NCBI GenBank assembly: GCA_012960475.1
Contig: DUBE01000007.1
Coordinates: forward strand, 1 to 64,000
DNA from: Planctomycetota bacterium
GTDB lineage: Bacteria > Planctomycetota > UBA1135 > GCA-002686595
DNA length: 64,000 nt
Direction: 5' to 3'
Below the pieces are notes generated by a model. That model was not told the DNA's origin and did no database searches. It saw only the letters and a list, made by a program, of their open reading frames with translations. Shown here in pieces: positions 25,182 to 34,700 of the stretch (position 1 is the first letter of the stretch; each line of letters starts with the position of its first letter). Position numbers and translations under genes: made by a program.

Positions 25182-26342
25182 TCAGCCAGCAATTTCTTCC
25201 AGGATCAGCAGCATCAGGGCAGTGGAGTAGATCCGGCCGCCGCTCCAGCCCCAGGCTCCCAGGGGATCCCAGGAGCCCTGGTAGTCGTTCTTCTCCTCGC
25301 ACTGGGTTTCGAGGGCTACCTTCTCCATGGGCTTCTTCCAACTGCGCCAGCTTTTGCTGTCCATGTGGGACATGGCCTGGGTTGCGTGGTACCAGTAGTA
25401 CATGTCAATGGTCTCGGGATTCCAGGTTGGCTGTGCCTTGAGGATCAACTCTGCGTGTCGCTTGATAATGGGCACGTTCCGTCGTGCCTGGCCCAGGAGG
25501 AAACGGCAATGCAGTCCTATTGCGGTCAGTGTTTCACCCTGATCGGTCGGAAAGTCGTCATTGACCTTCGTCACGCGAGCACTGCAGGACCCTCGCGTGC
25601 TGTAGCCAATGCGGGCTGTATCCGGATCGGTCATTTGCTCGATCCAATCCAGCGTACCCTTGTGGGCGGCATCCATATTGGATTGCGTGTGCCGTCCAGC
25701 AGCGTTCAGGGCGGCCAACATCCACCCTGTGACGGAGGTGTCGTTGTCGCCGCTCGGAGGGTTATCGTAACGCCAGACACCGTTTGGATTGCGAGCCTTG
25801 CGGATGTACTCTTCAGCCTTGGTCAGGGCTGACAATATTCTTGTGTCAGGTAGATCCTCGAAGTGTTTCTTGCCCGCGCAGAGGGTCAGGGTATCGGCCA
25901 GGGCCAGAGTTGTGATGGCATGGTCGTAATGAAAAGTATGGTCCAAGATCTCTCCAAAGCGGCCGCTCTCAGGGTCCTGTGTCTTCAGGAGCCACTCGAC
26001 AGCGGACAGGATTCCAGCCGCGTATTCTCCTTGCTTGAGTGAACGCTCATCGCCCACGAGGGCTAACAGCGCCAGCCCCGTGCAACCGACATGCTGCACA
26101 TGGGCCCCCGCACCTTGGACGCATTGTGTTCCGCCAGCCATGTTGTCCTTCCAAAACTCCTTGTGATTCCAGTACCCGCTCGGACTTTGATGTCGTGCTA
26201 GCCAGGTGAGCCCCATCTTGATGGCCTTTCTGGGCGTAGCGATGGCTGACTCTCCCGGGTCGGGCTGGGTCAGTTCTAGTGTTGCGGGGACTTCGAGTGT
26301 CGGTGCGCTTGCCAGTAAGGCACAGTGGATGAGTGAGAGCAT
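25182..26342 (-). CDS. Prenyltransferase/squalene-cyclase-repeat protein (toroid), short paralogue
   Basis: The 386-residue protein consists mostly of alpha/alpha-toroid repeats of the prenyltransferase/squalene oxidase type (GLTWLARHQSPSGYWN, AVEWLLKTQDPESGRFG, AEEYIRKARNPNGVWRY). A short hydrophobic N-terminus (LIHCALLASAP) could be a signal peptide, though it is weak. It is clearly homologous to the larger gene just upstream: both carry NDDFPTDQGET/NDDFPADKGEA, CRF, and a C-terminal GSWDP...SGGRxYST. The catalytic Asp-rich motif of true cyclases (DxDD) is not evident, so a binding or structural role is likelier than terpene cyclisation. Confidence 0.8.
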   Translation of the reverse strand: MLSLIHCALLASAPTLEVPATLELTQPDPGESAIATPRKAIKMGLTWLARHQSPSGYWNHKEFWKDNMAGGTQCVQGAGAHVQHVGCTGLALLALVGDERSLKQGEYAAGILSAVEWLLKTQDPESGRFGEILDHTFHYDHAITTLALADTLTLCAGKKHFEDLPDTRILSALTKAEEYIRKARNPNGVWRYDNPPSGDNDTSVTGWMLAALNAAGRHTQSNMDAAHKGTLDWIEQMTDPDTARIGYSTRGSCSARVTKVNDDFPTDQGETLTAIGLHCRFLLGQARRNVPIIKRHAELILKAQPTWNPETIDMYYWYHATQAMSHMDSKSWRSWKKPMEKVALETQCEEKNDYQGSWDPLGAWGWSGGRIYSTALMLLILEEIAG

Positions 26343-26431
26343 CTCTTCAGTCTATCCAGGGACGGTTCTTGAGGGCAAGTGCATGGTCGTACGGCATGGA
26401 AGGGCCCTGTCAGGCAAGAGATCTCTGGATA

Positions 26432-26476
26432 CGCAAGCGACCCCCTGAACCCGGCGGGCTCAGGGGGTCGCTTGCG
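26432..26476. terminator. Long hairpin between the toroid paralogues
   Basis: 17-bp perfect stem CGCAAGCGACCCCCTGA / TCAGGGGGTCGCTTGCG, extended inside by CCC/GGG. It lies 31 bases after the stop of the larger minus-strand gene and lacks a U-tract. It could terminate or attenuate transcription into the shorter paralogue, or protect the 3' end of its message. Confidence 0.6.
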
Positions 26477-26507
26477 AATGAAGGTGGTTCTGGATCCGAT
26501 AGCGTAC

Positions 26508-28073
26508 TCAGCGTGCTCCCAGCACCCGGGCGTAGCGGAAGTAGACTTCGAGGCAAAGGACCAGCAGAGACGTGGAGTAGACCCGGCCGCCGCTGTAGCC
26601 CCAGGGACCAACAGGGTCCCAGGAACCTTTGTAGTCCCCATCCTTGCGTTGGCTGTTTAGGACGGCTTTCTCCATGGCCTTCTTCCAAGACTTCCAGTGC
26701 TTGCCTCCCATCTGAAACATGGCGTAGCTGCCGTAGTACCAGTAGTACATATCTGTCCCTTTGCCTTCGGGATCCCACTCGGGGAGACGCTTGAGCAGCA
26801 GGTCTGCGTGCTTCTCCATGATCGGGTTCTCCTTGGGATCCTGGCCCATGAAGAAGCGGCACAGAAGGCCCACCGCAGTCATCGCTTCACCCTTATCTGC
26901 AGGGAAGTCGTCATTGATCCCATCTACCCGCGAACTCAAGGAACCTATGCTGTCGTAGCCCATACGTCCTGTTCCCGGGTCTGTGACTTCGTCGAACCAG
27001 GTCAGGGCTCCCGCATAGGTCTCTTTTGAGATCTTGAAACCACCTTCTTCCGCTGACTTGAGAGCGAAGACCATCCAGCCCGTGACCGATGTATCGTTCT
27101 CGCCAATGGGCGGGACCTGATAGCGCCAGGCGCCATAGGGGTTGCGGGAATTGACAATGTACTTGGTTGCATTGCGCACCGTGCTGCTCAGTATCGGTGT
27201 CTTGTTGGAGAGCACATAGGCCTCAGCCATGGCCAAGCTGGCGATGGCGTGATCGTAGAGAAAAGCTTCGCCGATGTCCTGGCCCAGAAGCCCGGTTTCG
27301 GGGTCTTGTTCCTTGCGCATCCACTTGATGCCTTTGGTGACCACGTCCTTGTACAGACCATCGCGCATGGTATGACCGTCTCCGAGGAAGGCAAGTAGTG
27401 CCAGACCGGTGATGCCTGTGTCCTGGATGTGGGAGCCAGCGCCCTCGGAGCAATCGGTGCCGCCGCTGACATTGTTGATCCAGTACTCGTCCACATCCCA
27501 GGAACCATCTGGAGCCTGGTGGTTCTTGAGCCATTCCAGGCCGTCCGCCAGGGCTTGGGCTGTGCCGCCGCCGCCAGCGCGCAGGTTGCGATTGCCGCCG
27601 AAGCGTCCGCCATACTTGCCGCCTGCGCCGCCACCAACACCGATCACGTTGTTGAAGTTCTTCTGGTCGAAGGGAGAGTTGGACATCATGTCCGGGTCGC
27701 CATCGGTCAATTCGAAGTCCTGGTCCACATCGACTTCGTTGTGGTCGGAAACCTCGTAGTCCTGGATGATCGGCTCCTCTTCGGTTTCGACCTCTTCAAT
27801 TTCCTCCTCCTCTTCCTCGGGGGGATCTTCGACTGCTTCTTCGGGAGCCTGGGCCGTAGAGGCATCGATGATGACCTCGTCCGGCGGAAAGAACAGGTTC
27901 CACGGAATGGCCGCCAGCAGCATGATCGCAGCAAAGTGGGCCACGGCGGAAATTGCCAGCCAGGGCGCTCTCTCCATCCATTCATAGAGGACGTCGTTGA
28001 AGGAATCTTCGTGCTCCCAGGGCTTGGGAAGGGTCGATTCGATCTGAATGTCTTGATAGCGCGCTTCGCTCAT
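26508..28073 (-). CDS. Membrane-anchored prenyltransferase-repeat protein with TonB-like N-terminus
   Basis: The 521-residue protein has a cytoplasmic N-terminus of about 36 residues and a single membrane helix (37-61, APWLAISAVAHFAAIMLLAA). A very acidic Glu/Pro stretch (about 78-110) is followed by a Gly-rich linker (about 145-170) and an alpha/alpha toroid (170-515) of the squalene-oxidase-repeat type (GLEWLKNHQAPDGSWD, GIKWMRKEQDPETG). The anchor plus charged linker recalls TonB-type energy transducers, but the C-terminal domain is not TonB. Paralogous to the downstream gene. Function unknown; exposure to the periplasm is inferred. Confidence 0.8.
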   Translation of the reverse strand: MSEARYQDIQIESTLPKPWEHEDSFNDVLYEWMERAPWLAISAVAHFAAIMLLAAIPWNLFFPPDEVIIDASTAQAPEEAVEDPPEEEEEEIEEVETEEEPIIQDYEVSDHNEVDVDQDFELTDGDPDMMSNSPFDQKNFNNVIGVGGGAGGKYGGRFGGNRNLRAGGGGTAQALADGLEWLKNHQAPDGSWDVDEYWINNVSGGTDCSEGAGSHIQDTGITGLALLAFLGDGHTMRDGLYKDVVTKGIKWMRKEQDPETGLLGQDIGEAFLYDHAIASLAMAEAYVLSNKTPILSSTVRNATKYIVNSRNPYGAWRYQVPPIGENDTSVTGWMVFALKSAEEGGFKISKETYAGALTWFDEVTDPGTGRMGYDSIGSLSSRVDGINDDFPADKGEAMTAVGLLCRFFMGQDPKENPIMEKHADLLLKRLPEWDPEGKGTDMYYWYYGSYAMFQMGGKHWKSWKKAMEKAVLNSQRKDGDYKGSWDPVGPWGYSGGRVYSTSLLVLCLEVYFRYARVLGAR

Positions 28074-28260
28074 GGTCTTGATTGATTCCTGGGTGCTCTG
28101 GAGGGCTCATGAGGGCCTGTGGGGACCCAGCAGGGGGCATTGAGGACCTCGTCCAGTATCCAACGGCGGGGAACAGGGGGGGTTCACCATTCTATCCCCG
28201 CAATGGGGTCAGTCACCGTCCTGGGGCTCGGAGAGGCCGAGAATATCTCCAGGCTCAGGC

Positions 28261-29439
28261 CTAGCGGCCCTGAATCTCATGCCTCATCAAGACCGGGCGC
28301 AGGTCCGTGGGGTGCAGATGGCTTTTTTGGACCAGATGCAGTCGTGCGCGGGTCATGCGGCGCCGGTCCAACTCGCTGAGCAGGTGCGTCCGCAGGGAAT
28401 GTTGGACCTTGAGGTCGGAGAAGGGCTTGGGGGGTGTAGCAGAAAGGTGCTCGCTAAGGGCATACAGCACAATGGCCTGTCGTCCATCGCTGGCTACGAA
28501 GGACAGGGGCGCGGAGACGTGTCCGATCTGTGCTGTTGTGGCGAACTCATGCAGAAGGTCTGAATTGTGAAATGTCCGGGACATGCCCCGGATCTCGTCC
28601 AGAGTGCGTTGGAGCGGTTCGCTTTGACCTCGATTTGCGTCCCAGGCGTTGGCTTGGGCTTCGAAGGTCGCTTCACCTTCAAGGACCTGGGCCCGCAGTT
28701 GCTCGGCGAGAAGACTGACCTTTTTCAGTCCGGCATCTGGTTCGAGTTCTGGGGCGTGTTCGTCCACGGGCAGGATGATGCGCTGAAGAATAATCTCCTC
28801 GGCAGAGCCACCAACGATCATGAGTTTCTCGGGATCAACGGACTCGGCGAAGGCTTTGTAGGTGCTATAGAGATAGCCAGGGCGGATGTAGCGATCTACG
28901 CTGACCCTGCCCGTGGGTCCGGGCTGCTTGCCAAGAGAGGAGTCGCGCCACCAAGAGCGATAGAGGTCCGAAGTCACTCCCATGCGGAATCTACTGGGGG
29001 TCATGCGCCAGTCATTTAGGAGCTTGGTGAAGTTGGTCGCGCCTCCGTAGCGCTCGACCTGGCGTTCGAAGTGGTTGTCGACCAGGGACTCCACAAGCTT
29101 GGGATCGAAGCCTCGTACGCGTCCTGCGTCGATCTCGAGCTGGGTCATGGCAAGATCTTGCAGAATCGAGATCTGAATCGGGCCGCGTTGAGCGCCTAGT
29201 TGCAGCTGACGACCCCAGTCCTGGGAAGGATCGCTCTCTGCCCTGAAGATGTCGCTGGTGGTGATCACCTTCTCACCGGAGATCCCCACCCCCCAATCCA
29301 GGTAGGCGCTTACCGGCAGATCAGGTTGCAGGCTGGGGGCGGGGAGTTCTTGGGCAGTTACCGGCAGGGCCAGACCGATGATTGCAGCGCAACAGGTCAA
29401 TGGACGGGACTGCTGCTGGGTTGAAGAGAGGGCTCGCAT
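28261..29439 (-). CDS. SurA/parvulin-like periplasmic protein (divergent)
   Basis: The 392-residue protein has a signal peptide (ending near LALPVTAQE), an N-terminal SurA-like start (VGISGEKVITTSDIFRAE), a helical chaperone-like region, and a C-terminal segment with parvulin topology. In that segment a helix ALLxxL-like stretch (LLAEQLRAQVLEGEATFEAQ) is followed by GHVSAPLSFVASDGRQAIVLYALSE, equivalent to the G-x-V-S-x-P strand pair of PpiC domains. The active-site residues of parvulin are not obvious, so it may be a chaperone without isomerase activity. Upstream of the toroid genes on the same strand. Confidence 0.6.
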   Translation of the reverse strand: MRALSSTQQQSRPLTCCAAIIGLALPVTAQELPAPSLQPDLPVSAYLDWGVGISGEKVITTSDIFRAESDPSQDWGRQLQLGAQRGPIQISILQDLAMTQLEIDAGRVRGFDPKLVESLVDNHFERQVERYGGATNFTKLLNDWRMTPSRFRMGVTSDLYRSWWRDSSLGKQPGPTGRVSVDRYIRPGYLYSTYKAFAESVDPEKLMIVGGSAEEIILQRIILPVDEHAPELEPDAGLKKVSLLAEQLRAQVLEGEATFEAQANAWDANRGQSEPLQRTLDEIRGMSRTFHNSDLLHEFATTAQIGHVSAPLSFVASDGRQAIVLYALSEHLSATPPKPFSDLKVQHSLRTHLLSELDRRRMTRARLHLVQKSHLHPTDLRPVLMRHEIQGR

Positions 29440-29604
29440 TCATGTTATTGTCGGACCCGACTGCGTCCGGGGCAAGGTTCGGTGTCTGCAACTTCTCGCT
29501 CGCGCTTGGAAGCTGAGTGGTTCGCTTCCCTCCGCCGCCGGCGTGCGTGGGGCGCATAGGGAGTACGATTGTCAGGGTCTGAGGCTTCCGGACCTCCGCT
29601 GCTA

Positions 29605-30489
29605 GTGAGACCACTCCCCAGATTTGTGCCGCAAGGCCTGTGCCTGCTGCTGTTTTCCTGCGCCAATGATCCGGGTGGCAGTGATCTCCCGGGCCAATTT
29701 TTCCCGGTGTGTACGGTTTTTTCCACGAGTGATCCAGAGGTGCAGCTCACTACCTCTCAGCGCGAGGCGCTCATCTTGACAGGCATGACCCGCTGCGCTC
29801 AGCCGTTTGGAGTTCTGCTGGCAGCTGACGGCCGTATGCCAAAGGAGTATCTGGATCTTGCCGTTCGCGTGCTTGCCGAATTGCTGGATCAGGACATGGA
29901 CGGGGTGCCCGATGACTCCGCGGTTTGGGCAGCCGTATGTCGGCCCGATGTGGCCTGGCTGGCTATGCCCGTGGATGAGGACGACTGGGAGTCAAGGCAG
30001 TCCCCTGTTCTGGCCCGAGCCCTTGGCTACGAGATCATCATCCCCAGTTGGTGGATGATCGGCGATGAGGAACCCGATCAAGACCGCATCAAGGCGGTTG
30101 TGGTGGAAGAGATCGTGCACTTCCTGACTCAGTTCGGGTACAGCGACGTCTATCCCTCTGAGTTTGGAGTTGAAGACTGGACTTCGGTGCTTGCTTGCGA
30201 AACCCAGCGGGCCCAATGCGTCTTCTGGCAGCATCCGGAAAACGACTGTCCCGACAGTCCCGCCGAGATCCCTGGTGATTGCTCGGAGCCAAATTGTGAC
30301 ATCACCGAGTTCTATCAGCAGGTCCTGGTGCTTTGCGCAGGAATGGAACCGGGCTGGCGCGGAATCGGCTTTCCAGAAACCCGCGAAGAGTTGGAGGCGC
30401 TGCTCTCTCCGGAATTTCTGCGCGTGATGCGCGACCCGGCTTTCCATCAACTTCAGGATCCCCTGCGGTTCAGTTATCCGGTCAGGTGA
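29605..30489 (+). CDS. Putative lipoprotein, unknown function
   Basis: The GTG at 29605 gives a 294-residue protein with a short signal and lipobox (CLLLFSC, Cys19). The mature part has a calcium-binding-like loop (LLDQDMDGVPDDSA) followed by a helix-rich domain with VVVEEIVHFLTQFGYSDVY. The EEIVHF segment resembles, but does not equal, the HExxH of metalloproteases. Several cysteines (CETQRAQC, NDCPD, GDCSEPNCD) suggest disulfides. I do not recognise the family. It is divergent from the SurA-like gene and stands alone. Confidence 0.6.
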   Translation: MRPLPRFVPQGLCLLLFSCANDPGGSDLPGQFFPVCTVFSTSDPEVQLTTSQREALILTGMTRCAQPFGVLLAADGRMPKEYLDLAVRVLAELLDQDMDGVPDDSAVWAAVCRPDVAWLAMPVDEDDWESRQSPVLARALGYEIIIPSWWMIGDEEPDQDRIKAVVVEEIVHFLTQFGYSDVYPSEFGVEDWTSVLACETQRAQCVFWQHPENDCPDSPAEIPGDCSEPNCDITEFYQQVLVLCAGMEPGWRGIGFPETREELEALLSPEFLRVMRDPAFHQLQDPLRFSYPVR

Positions 30490-30615
30490 TTTCTCTTCTT
30501 GTCTTGGTGGAGTCGGCTCGGGGTTGCGGGTCGGGTGGCTTGGGCAAGAATCACCAGATCGAGTCATGGGCGTTGCAACAATCCGTGCTCCTGTGCGTGT
30601 CCATGGGCCTCTTGG

Positions 30616-31680
30616 TCACTTGAGGAGTTGGGACATCGTTTCCTGGAGCCATGAGTCCATGTCACCAGGCAGTCCCAGGGACAAGGCGAAGAAGCAAGCG
30701 GTGATCGTTGCACTGAGCAGGATCGGAACCAGTAGTCTTCCAGTCTTTCTGTAGAGCCAACAACTGGCGAGGCCCTGGGCGAACAACATCAGAGCCGCCG
30801 ATGGTAGGGCTGCCAGAAAGAGGGCCGGCAAGCAGCTTGAAATCAGCGCTCCCTTGACCCCGCTTCCGGCGGCACTCATGCGCGCGTAAAGGTGGTGGCG
30901 CAGGAACACCTCTTGACCGATGGGAACAATCGTGATCGTCAAGAACACAACAATCATCGTGAAGACGGGATGCATGAAACTAGCCCAGAAATAGAGGGCT
31001 GGATAAGGACCCCGGTCTCCGGTCCAAATACAGATTGCGTAGCCCAGAATAGAGAACCCCAAACCTGCGGGGATTCCCAGCAAGAGGCACCTGCCTGTGG
31101 AGACAGGTGAACTAAGGACTCCTGCGGTCTCCTGGCTGCGCAGCACCCACGAGCGTCTGGCACAAACGATAAAGGCAACTGACGCCAGTAAGAAGCAGCG
31201 AATCACCCAACCGAGAGCGGTAGTATTCACCTTGAAAGGAGACTGCGATCTCTTTCCAGTGCCTGTGGGTTGCTCGTACCCAAAGTTGGGCAATTCGGCT
31301 TTCATCCTCTCTTGGAAATCTCCCAGCGAAGCAGAAGAACTCCCGTCAGAACTTGCGGTGAGAGGCCAATGGGCAATGAACTTGACCTCCACGTAAGTCC
31401 GACTGTCACTCACATAACGGCGAGATCGCACCCCTTCGATGCCGTCCCAACTGGTCACCCAGCTTGTTAGCTCCAAGTCGTCGGCGGGCAGGACGTGTTC
31501 TTGTGCCCCGACCCTCCAGGAATAATCGATTGTGTTCTTGTGGGCACTTTCTCCCACGAATGAACCGGCAATCAGAATAGGCACCAGGAGCAGGCCTCCA
31601 ATTCCCATGCTGATCGCCAGGTCCTTGAACCAAATCTGCAGGACGAGAGAACTGGACGGTCTTGAAGGAGCTCTCTGCAT
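30616..31680 (-). CDS. CPBP-like intramembrane protease homologue with altered active site
   Basis: The 354-residue protein has an N-terminal helix (about 21-40), a soluble extracytoplasmic domain (about 45-150) and five or six C-terminal helices. PIGQEVFLRHHLYARM (about 253-268) matches the CAAX-protease/bacteriocin-processing (CPBP) motif EExxxR except that the first Glu is Gln. The second and third motifs, normally FxxxH and HxxxN/D, have no clear histidines (SSCLPALFLAAL, SATITACFFAL). It may be an inactive homologue or a divergent member. It lies downstream of mfd on the same strand. Confidence 0.55.
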   Translation of the reverse strand: MQRAPSRPSSSLVLQIWFKDLAISMGIGGLLLVPILIAGSFVGESAHKNTIDYSWRVGAQEHVLPADDLELTSWVTSWDGIEGVRSRRYVSDSRTYVEVKFIAHWPLTASSDGSSSASLGDFQERMKAELPNFGYEQPTGTGKRSQSPFKVNTTALGWVIRCFLLASVAFIVCARRSWVLRSQETAGVLSSPVSTGRCLLLGIPAGLGFSILGYAICIWTGDRGPYPALYFWASFMHPVFTMIVVFLTITIVPIGQEVFLRHHLYARMSAAGSGVKGALISSCLPALFLAALPSAALMLFAQGLASCWLYRKTGRLLVPILLSATITACFFALSLGLPGDMDSWLQETMSQLLK

Positions 31681-31798
31681 GTGGATTGTCTAGGAGAGGT
31701 GGAAGTGGACCTCTAGATGGTAGGGCTCTGGCAGTCCGCTCCCCGTTACTCCTTGAAAGAGGGCAGTGCGAGTAGGGGTATACGGCCCCGGCGGATCT

Positions 31799-34700
31799 TC
31801 AGCGTACCTGCGATGGGCTTGCATTGGAGTGACCCGGGTTCGTTCTTGGAGCCTTGATACCTGTGAGGTGTTCGAGCCATGCAAGCGCCTGCAGGGGTTC
31901 CTGGCGGTCCATTGGTAGAACCACATGCACCAGGCCCGCACGGATGCGGCGCACCTCGGCTTGGGAGCGGGCGAAGAGTCCTTCGAAGGCCACCGGGTCG
32001 CCGTATTCCACCAGATAGACCTCGTCGCGCAAGGCGATTCGGCGCACATCATAGGCTTCCAGTTCCGTGCGTAGTCCCGCAAGGCGGAGGAGCATCAGGG
32101 CTTCGGTGGGGGGCCTACCGAAGCGGTCGCGCAGGTCCTGCTCGGCGGCGAGCGCTTCTTCCTGGGAAGAGATCTCGGTGAAGCTGCGAAGGAGGTCCAA
32201 GCGCAAGACGGGGTCGGGGATCCACTCGGGTGGCAGCAAGGCAGCAACGCCCAACTCGAGTTCCACTCCCGCTTCGGTGTCTTCCACCTGGGGAACAGCA
32301 TCAGCGTCCTCTCCCGCTTGCATGCGCTCCACCGACATTTTCATCAAACGGCAGTACATGTCGTACCCCACCGCCGCGATATGACCGGATTGTTGAGCAC
32401 CGAGGACATTGCCTGCGCCACGCAGTTCCAGGTCCTTGATGCTGATACCGAAACCGGCGCCAAGATGGGTCATTTCTTCCAGCGCCTTCAGGCGTTGCCG
32501 CGCGATGTCGCGTAGAGGCTTGTGGCGCTCCACCAGAAGATAACAGCGAGCCTGTTGGTCTCCGCGGCCCACCCGTCCACGCAACTGGTGCAGTTCCGAT
32601 AGTCCGAATCGGTCTGCATCCTCGATCAGGATTGTGCCCGCGGCGGCGATGTCTACGCCGTTTTCGATGATGGTGGTGGCCACCAGCACGTCCGCCTCGC
32701 CTTGGGTGAATGATTCCATCACGGCGCGCAACTCGGCAGAGCTCATTTGTCCGTGGCCCACCGCGAAGGTCGCACCGGGGACAAGTCCCTGCAGTCGACG
32801 CATGACCCCGTTGATAGACGAGACCCGGTTGTGCAGGTAGAACACCTGGCCACCCCGGCCGATCTCCCGCTGGATGGATTCGCGGACAAGATCCTCGTCA
32901 TCGATGTATCCCAGGGTTGTCTTGATCGCCTGGCGGCCGGGTGGTGGGGTGGCGAGAGCCGAGATATCGCGCAGGCCGGAGAGGGACATGTGCAGGGTGC
33001 GTGGGATCGGTGTGGCGGTCAGGGTCAAGAGATCGATTTCAGCCCGCATGCGCTTGAAGTGTTCCTTGTGCTGCACTCCAAAGCGCTGTTCTTCGTCCAC
33101 CACCACCATTCCAAGTCGATGGAAGCGTACATCTTTGGACAAGATGCGATGGGTGCCCACCACGATGTCCACTTCCCCGGCGGCCAGTCCCGCCAGGATT
33201 GCCTGCGCATCCTTGGGAGTCGTGTAGCGGCTGAGAGATTCTACGCGCACGGGAAAGTCTGCGAGGCGTGCGGTGAAGGTGGTGTTGTGTTGGTGCGCAA
33301 GAATGGTGGTGGGCACGAGCACCGCAACCTGCCCTCCCCCAGCTACCACATGGAATGCGGCACGCACGGCGATCTCGGTCTTTCCAAAGCCAACATCACC
33401 GCAGAGCATTCGGTCCATAGGCTTCTCGCTGGCCAGGTCCTTGCTGATTTCCGCATACGCGGTGACCTGATCCTCGGTGTCGGTGAATGGGAAAGACCCC
33501 ACCATGTCTGCCACCATTCCTTCGTCTCCGTCCCAGGGTTCGCGTTTGCGGAGGGCTCGCTTGGCCTGCACTTCGATCAATTCAGCGGCGAGATCAAAGA
33601 GTCCCCGCTGCACTCGCTCCTTGCGTTTCTTGAAGGCCCCGCTGCCGATCTTGTCCAAGTTGGCGGTGGCGCCTCCGCCGATATAACGCTGAACCAGATC
33701 GATGCGCGTGCTGGGCACATAGAGGCTGACCTCATCAGCAAACATCAGGTGCAGATGCTCCTCTTCTCCCGCTCCGCGCTTCATGCGCACCAGCCCATGG
33801 AAGCGGGCTAGACCATGCACCGCGTGCACCACGAAGTCACCGGGGCGCAATTCAAAGAACGATTGGATTGCCTTGACTTTGTGGCGCGCACCCTTGGAGA
33901 CCTTGCGCTTTGTTCCCAGTACCCCCTTGAGTTCGTGATGGTTGACTATCAGTAGCTTCCAGGAGGGCATGCAAAAGCCCCTGGAGATAGTTCCTAGACC
34001 CAGTTCAGCCTCTGGGACGCCACCTTGTGATGTGAGGGCCTCTTTCAATGCATGTCGATCCGCTTCCCCGAGACAGGCGACGATTACCTGGGACGAATCG
34101 ACCACCTCGCGTAGGGCTTCAGCCGCGCGGCTGATCCCTACCTCGAGGGCCTGAATCGAGCGGGTCTCGAAGCACAAGTCATCTCCTGGCAGGGTCTGGA
34201 GGCAGAGTTCGCGTAGCTGCTCGCGGCGCCTGGCCATTGCACTCAGGGCGCGTTCGTGAGCCGCTGACCGCACGCGCAAGGCTTCGGCACGCTCTGTGTT
34301 GCGCAGGGGCTCGATGGTCACCATCAATGTATCCGTGCTGAAGAGATCCGTGGCGTGGGTTGCCGAGACATCGCCCACCTCGGCGGAATCTGCGGCGAGA
34401 CACAGGTGCAGGTCTTCGAAGCTCTTGGTGGAGCGCTGGTCGCTGGGATCAAAAGTACGCAGGGACTCGATTTCGTTCTCAAAGAACTCAATGCGTATGG
34501 GTTGGTCCGCGGCGAAAGGGAAGATGTCCAAGATGTCCCCTCGCAGGCTGATTTCGCCGGGAGTTTCAGCCAGTGGCTGGCGCTCGTAACCCAGCTTAAC
34601 CAGGTGCTTGAGCAACCCTTCTGCGTCGATGGTGTCACCGCAGCGAAACGTGATCAGTTCCTTCTCCAAATCCTTGAGGGCCGGCAGGGGTTGCAACAGG

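Noticed and set aside
32747-33811. Plus-strand 354-codon frame opposite mfd
   Set aside because: Antisense shadow of a highly conserved gene in GC-rich DNA.
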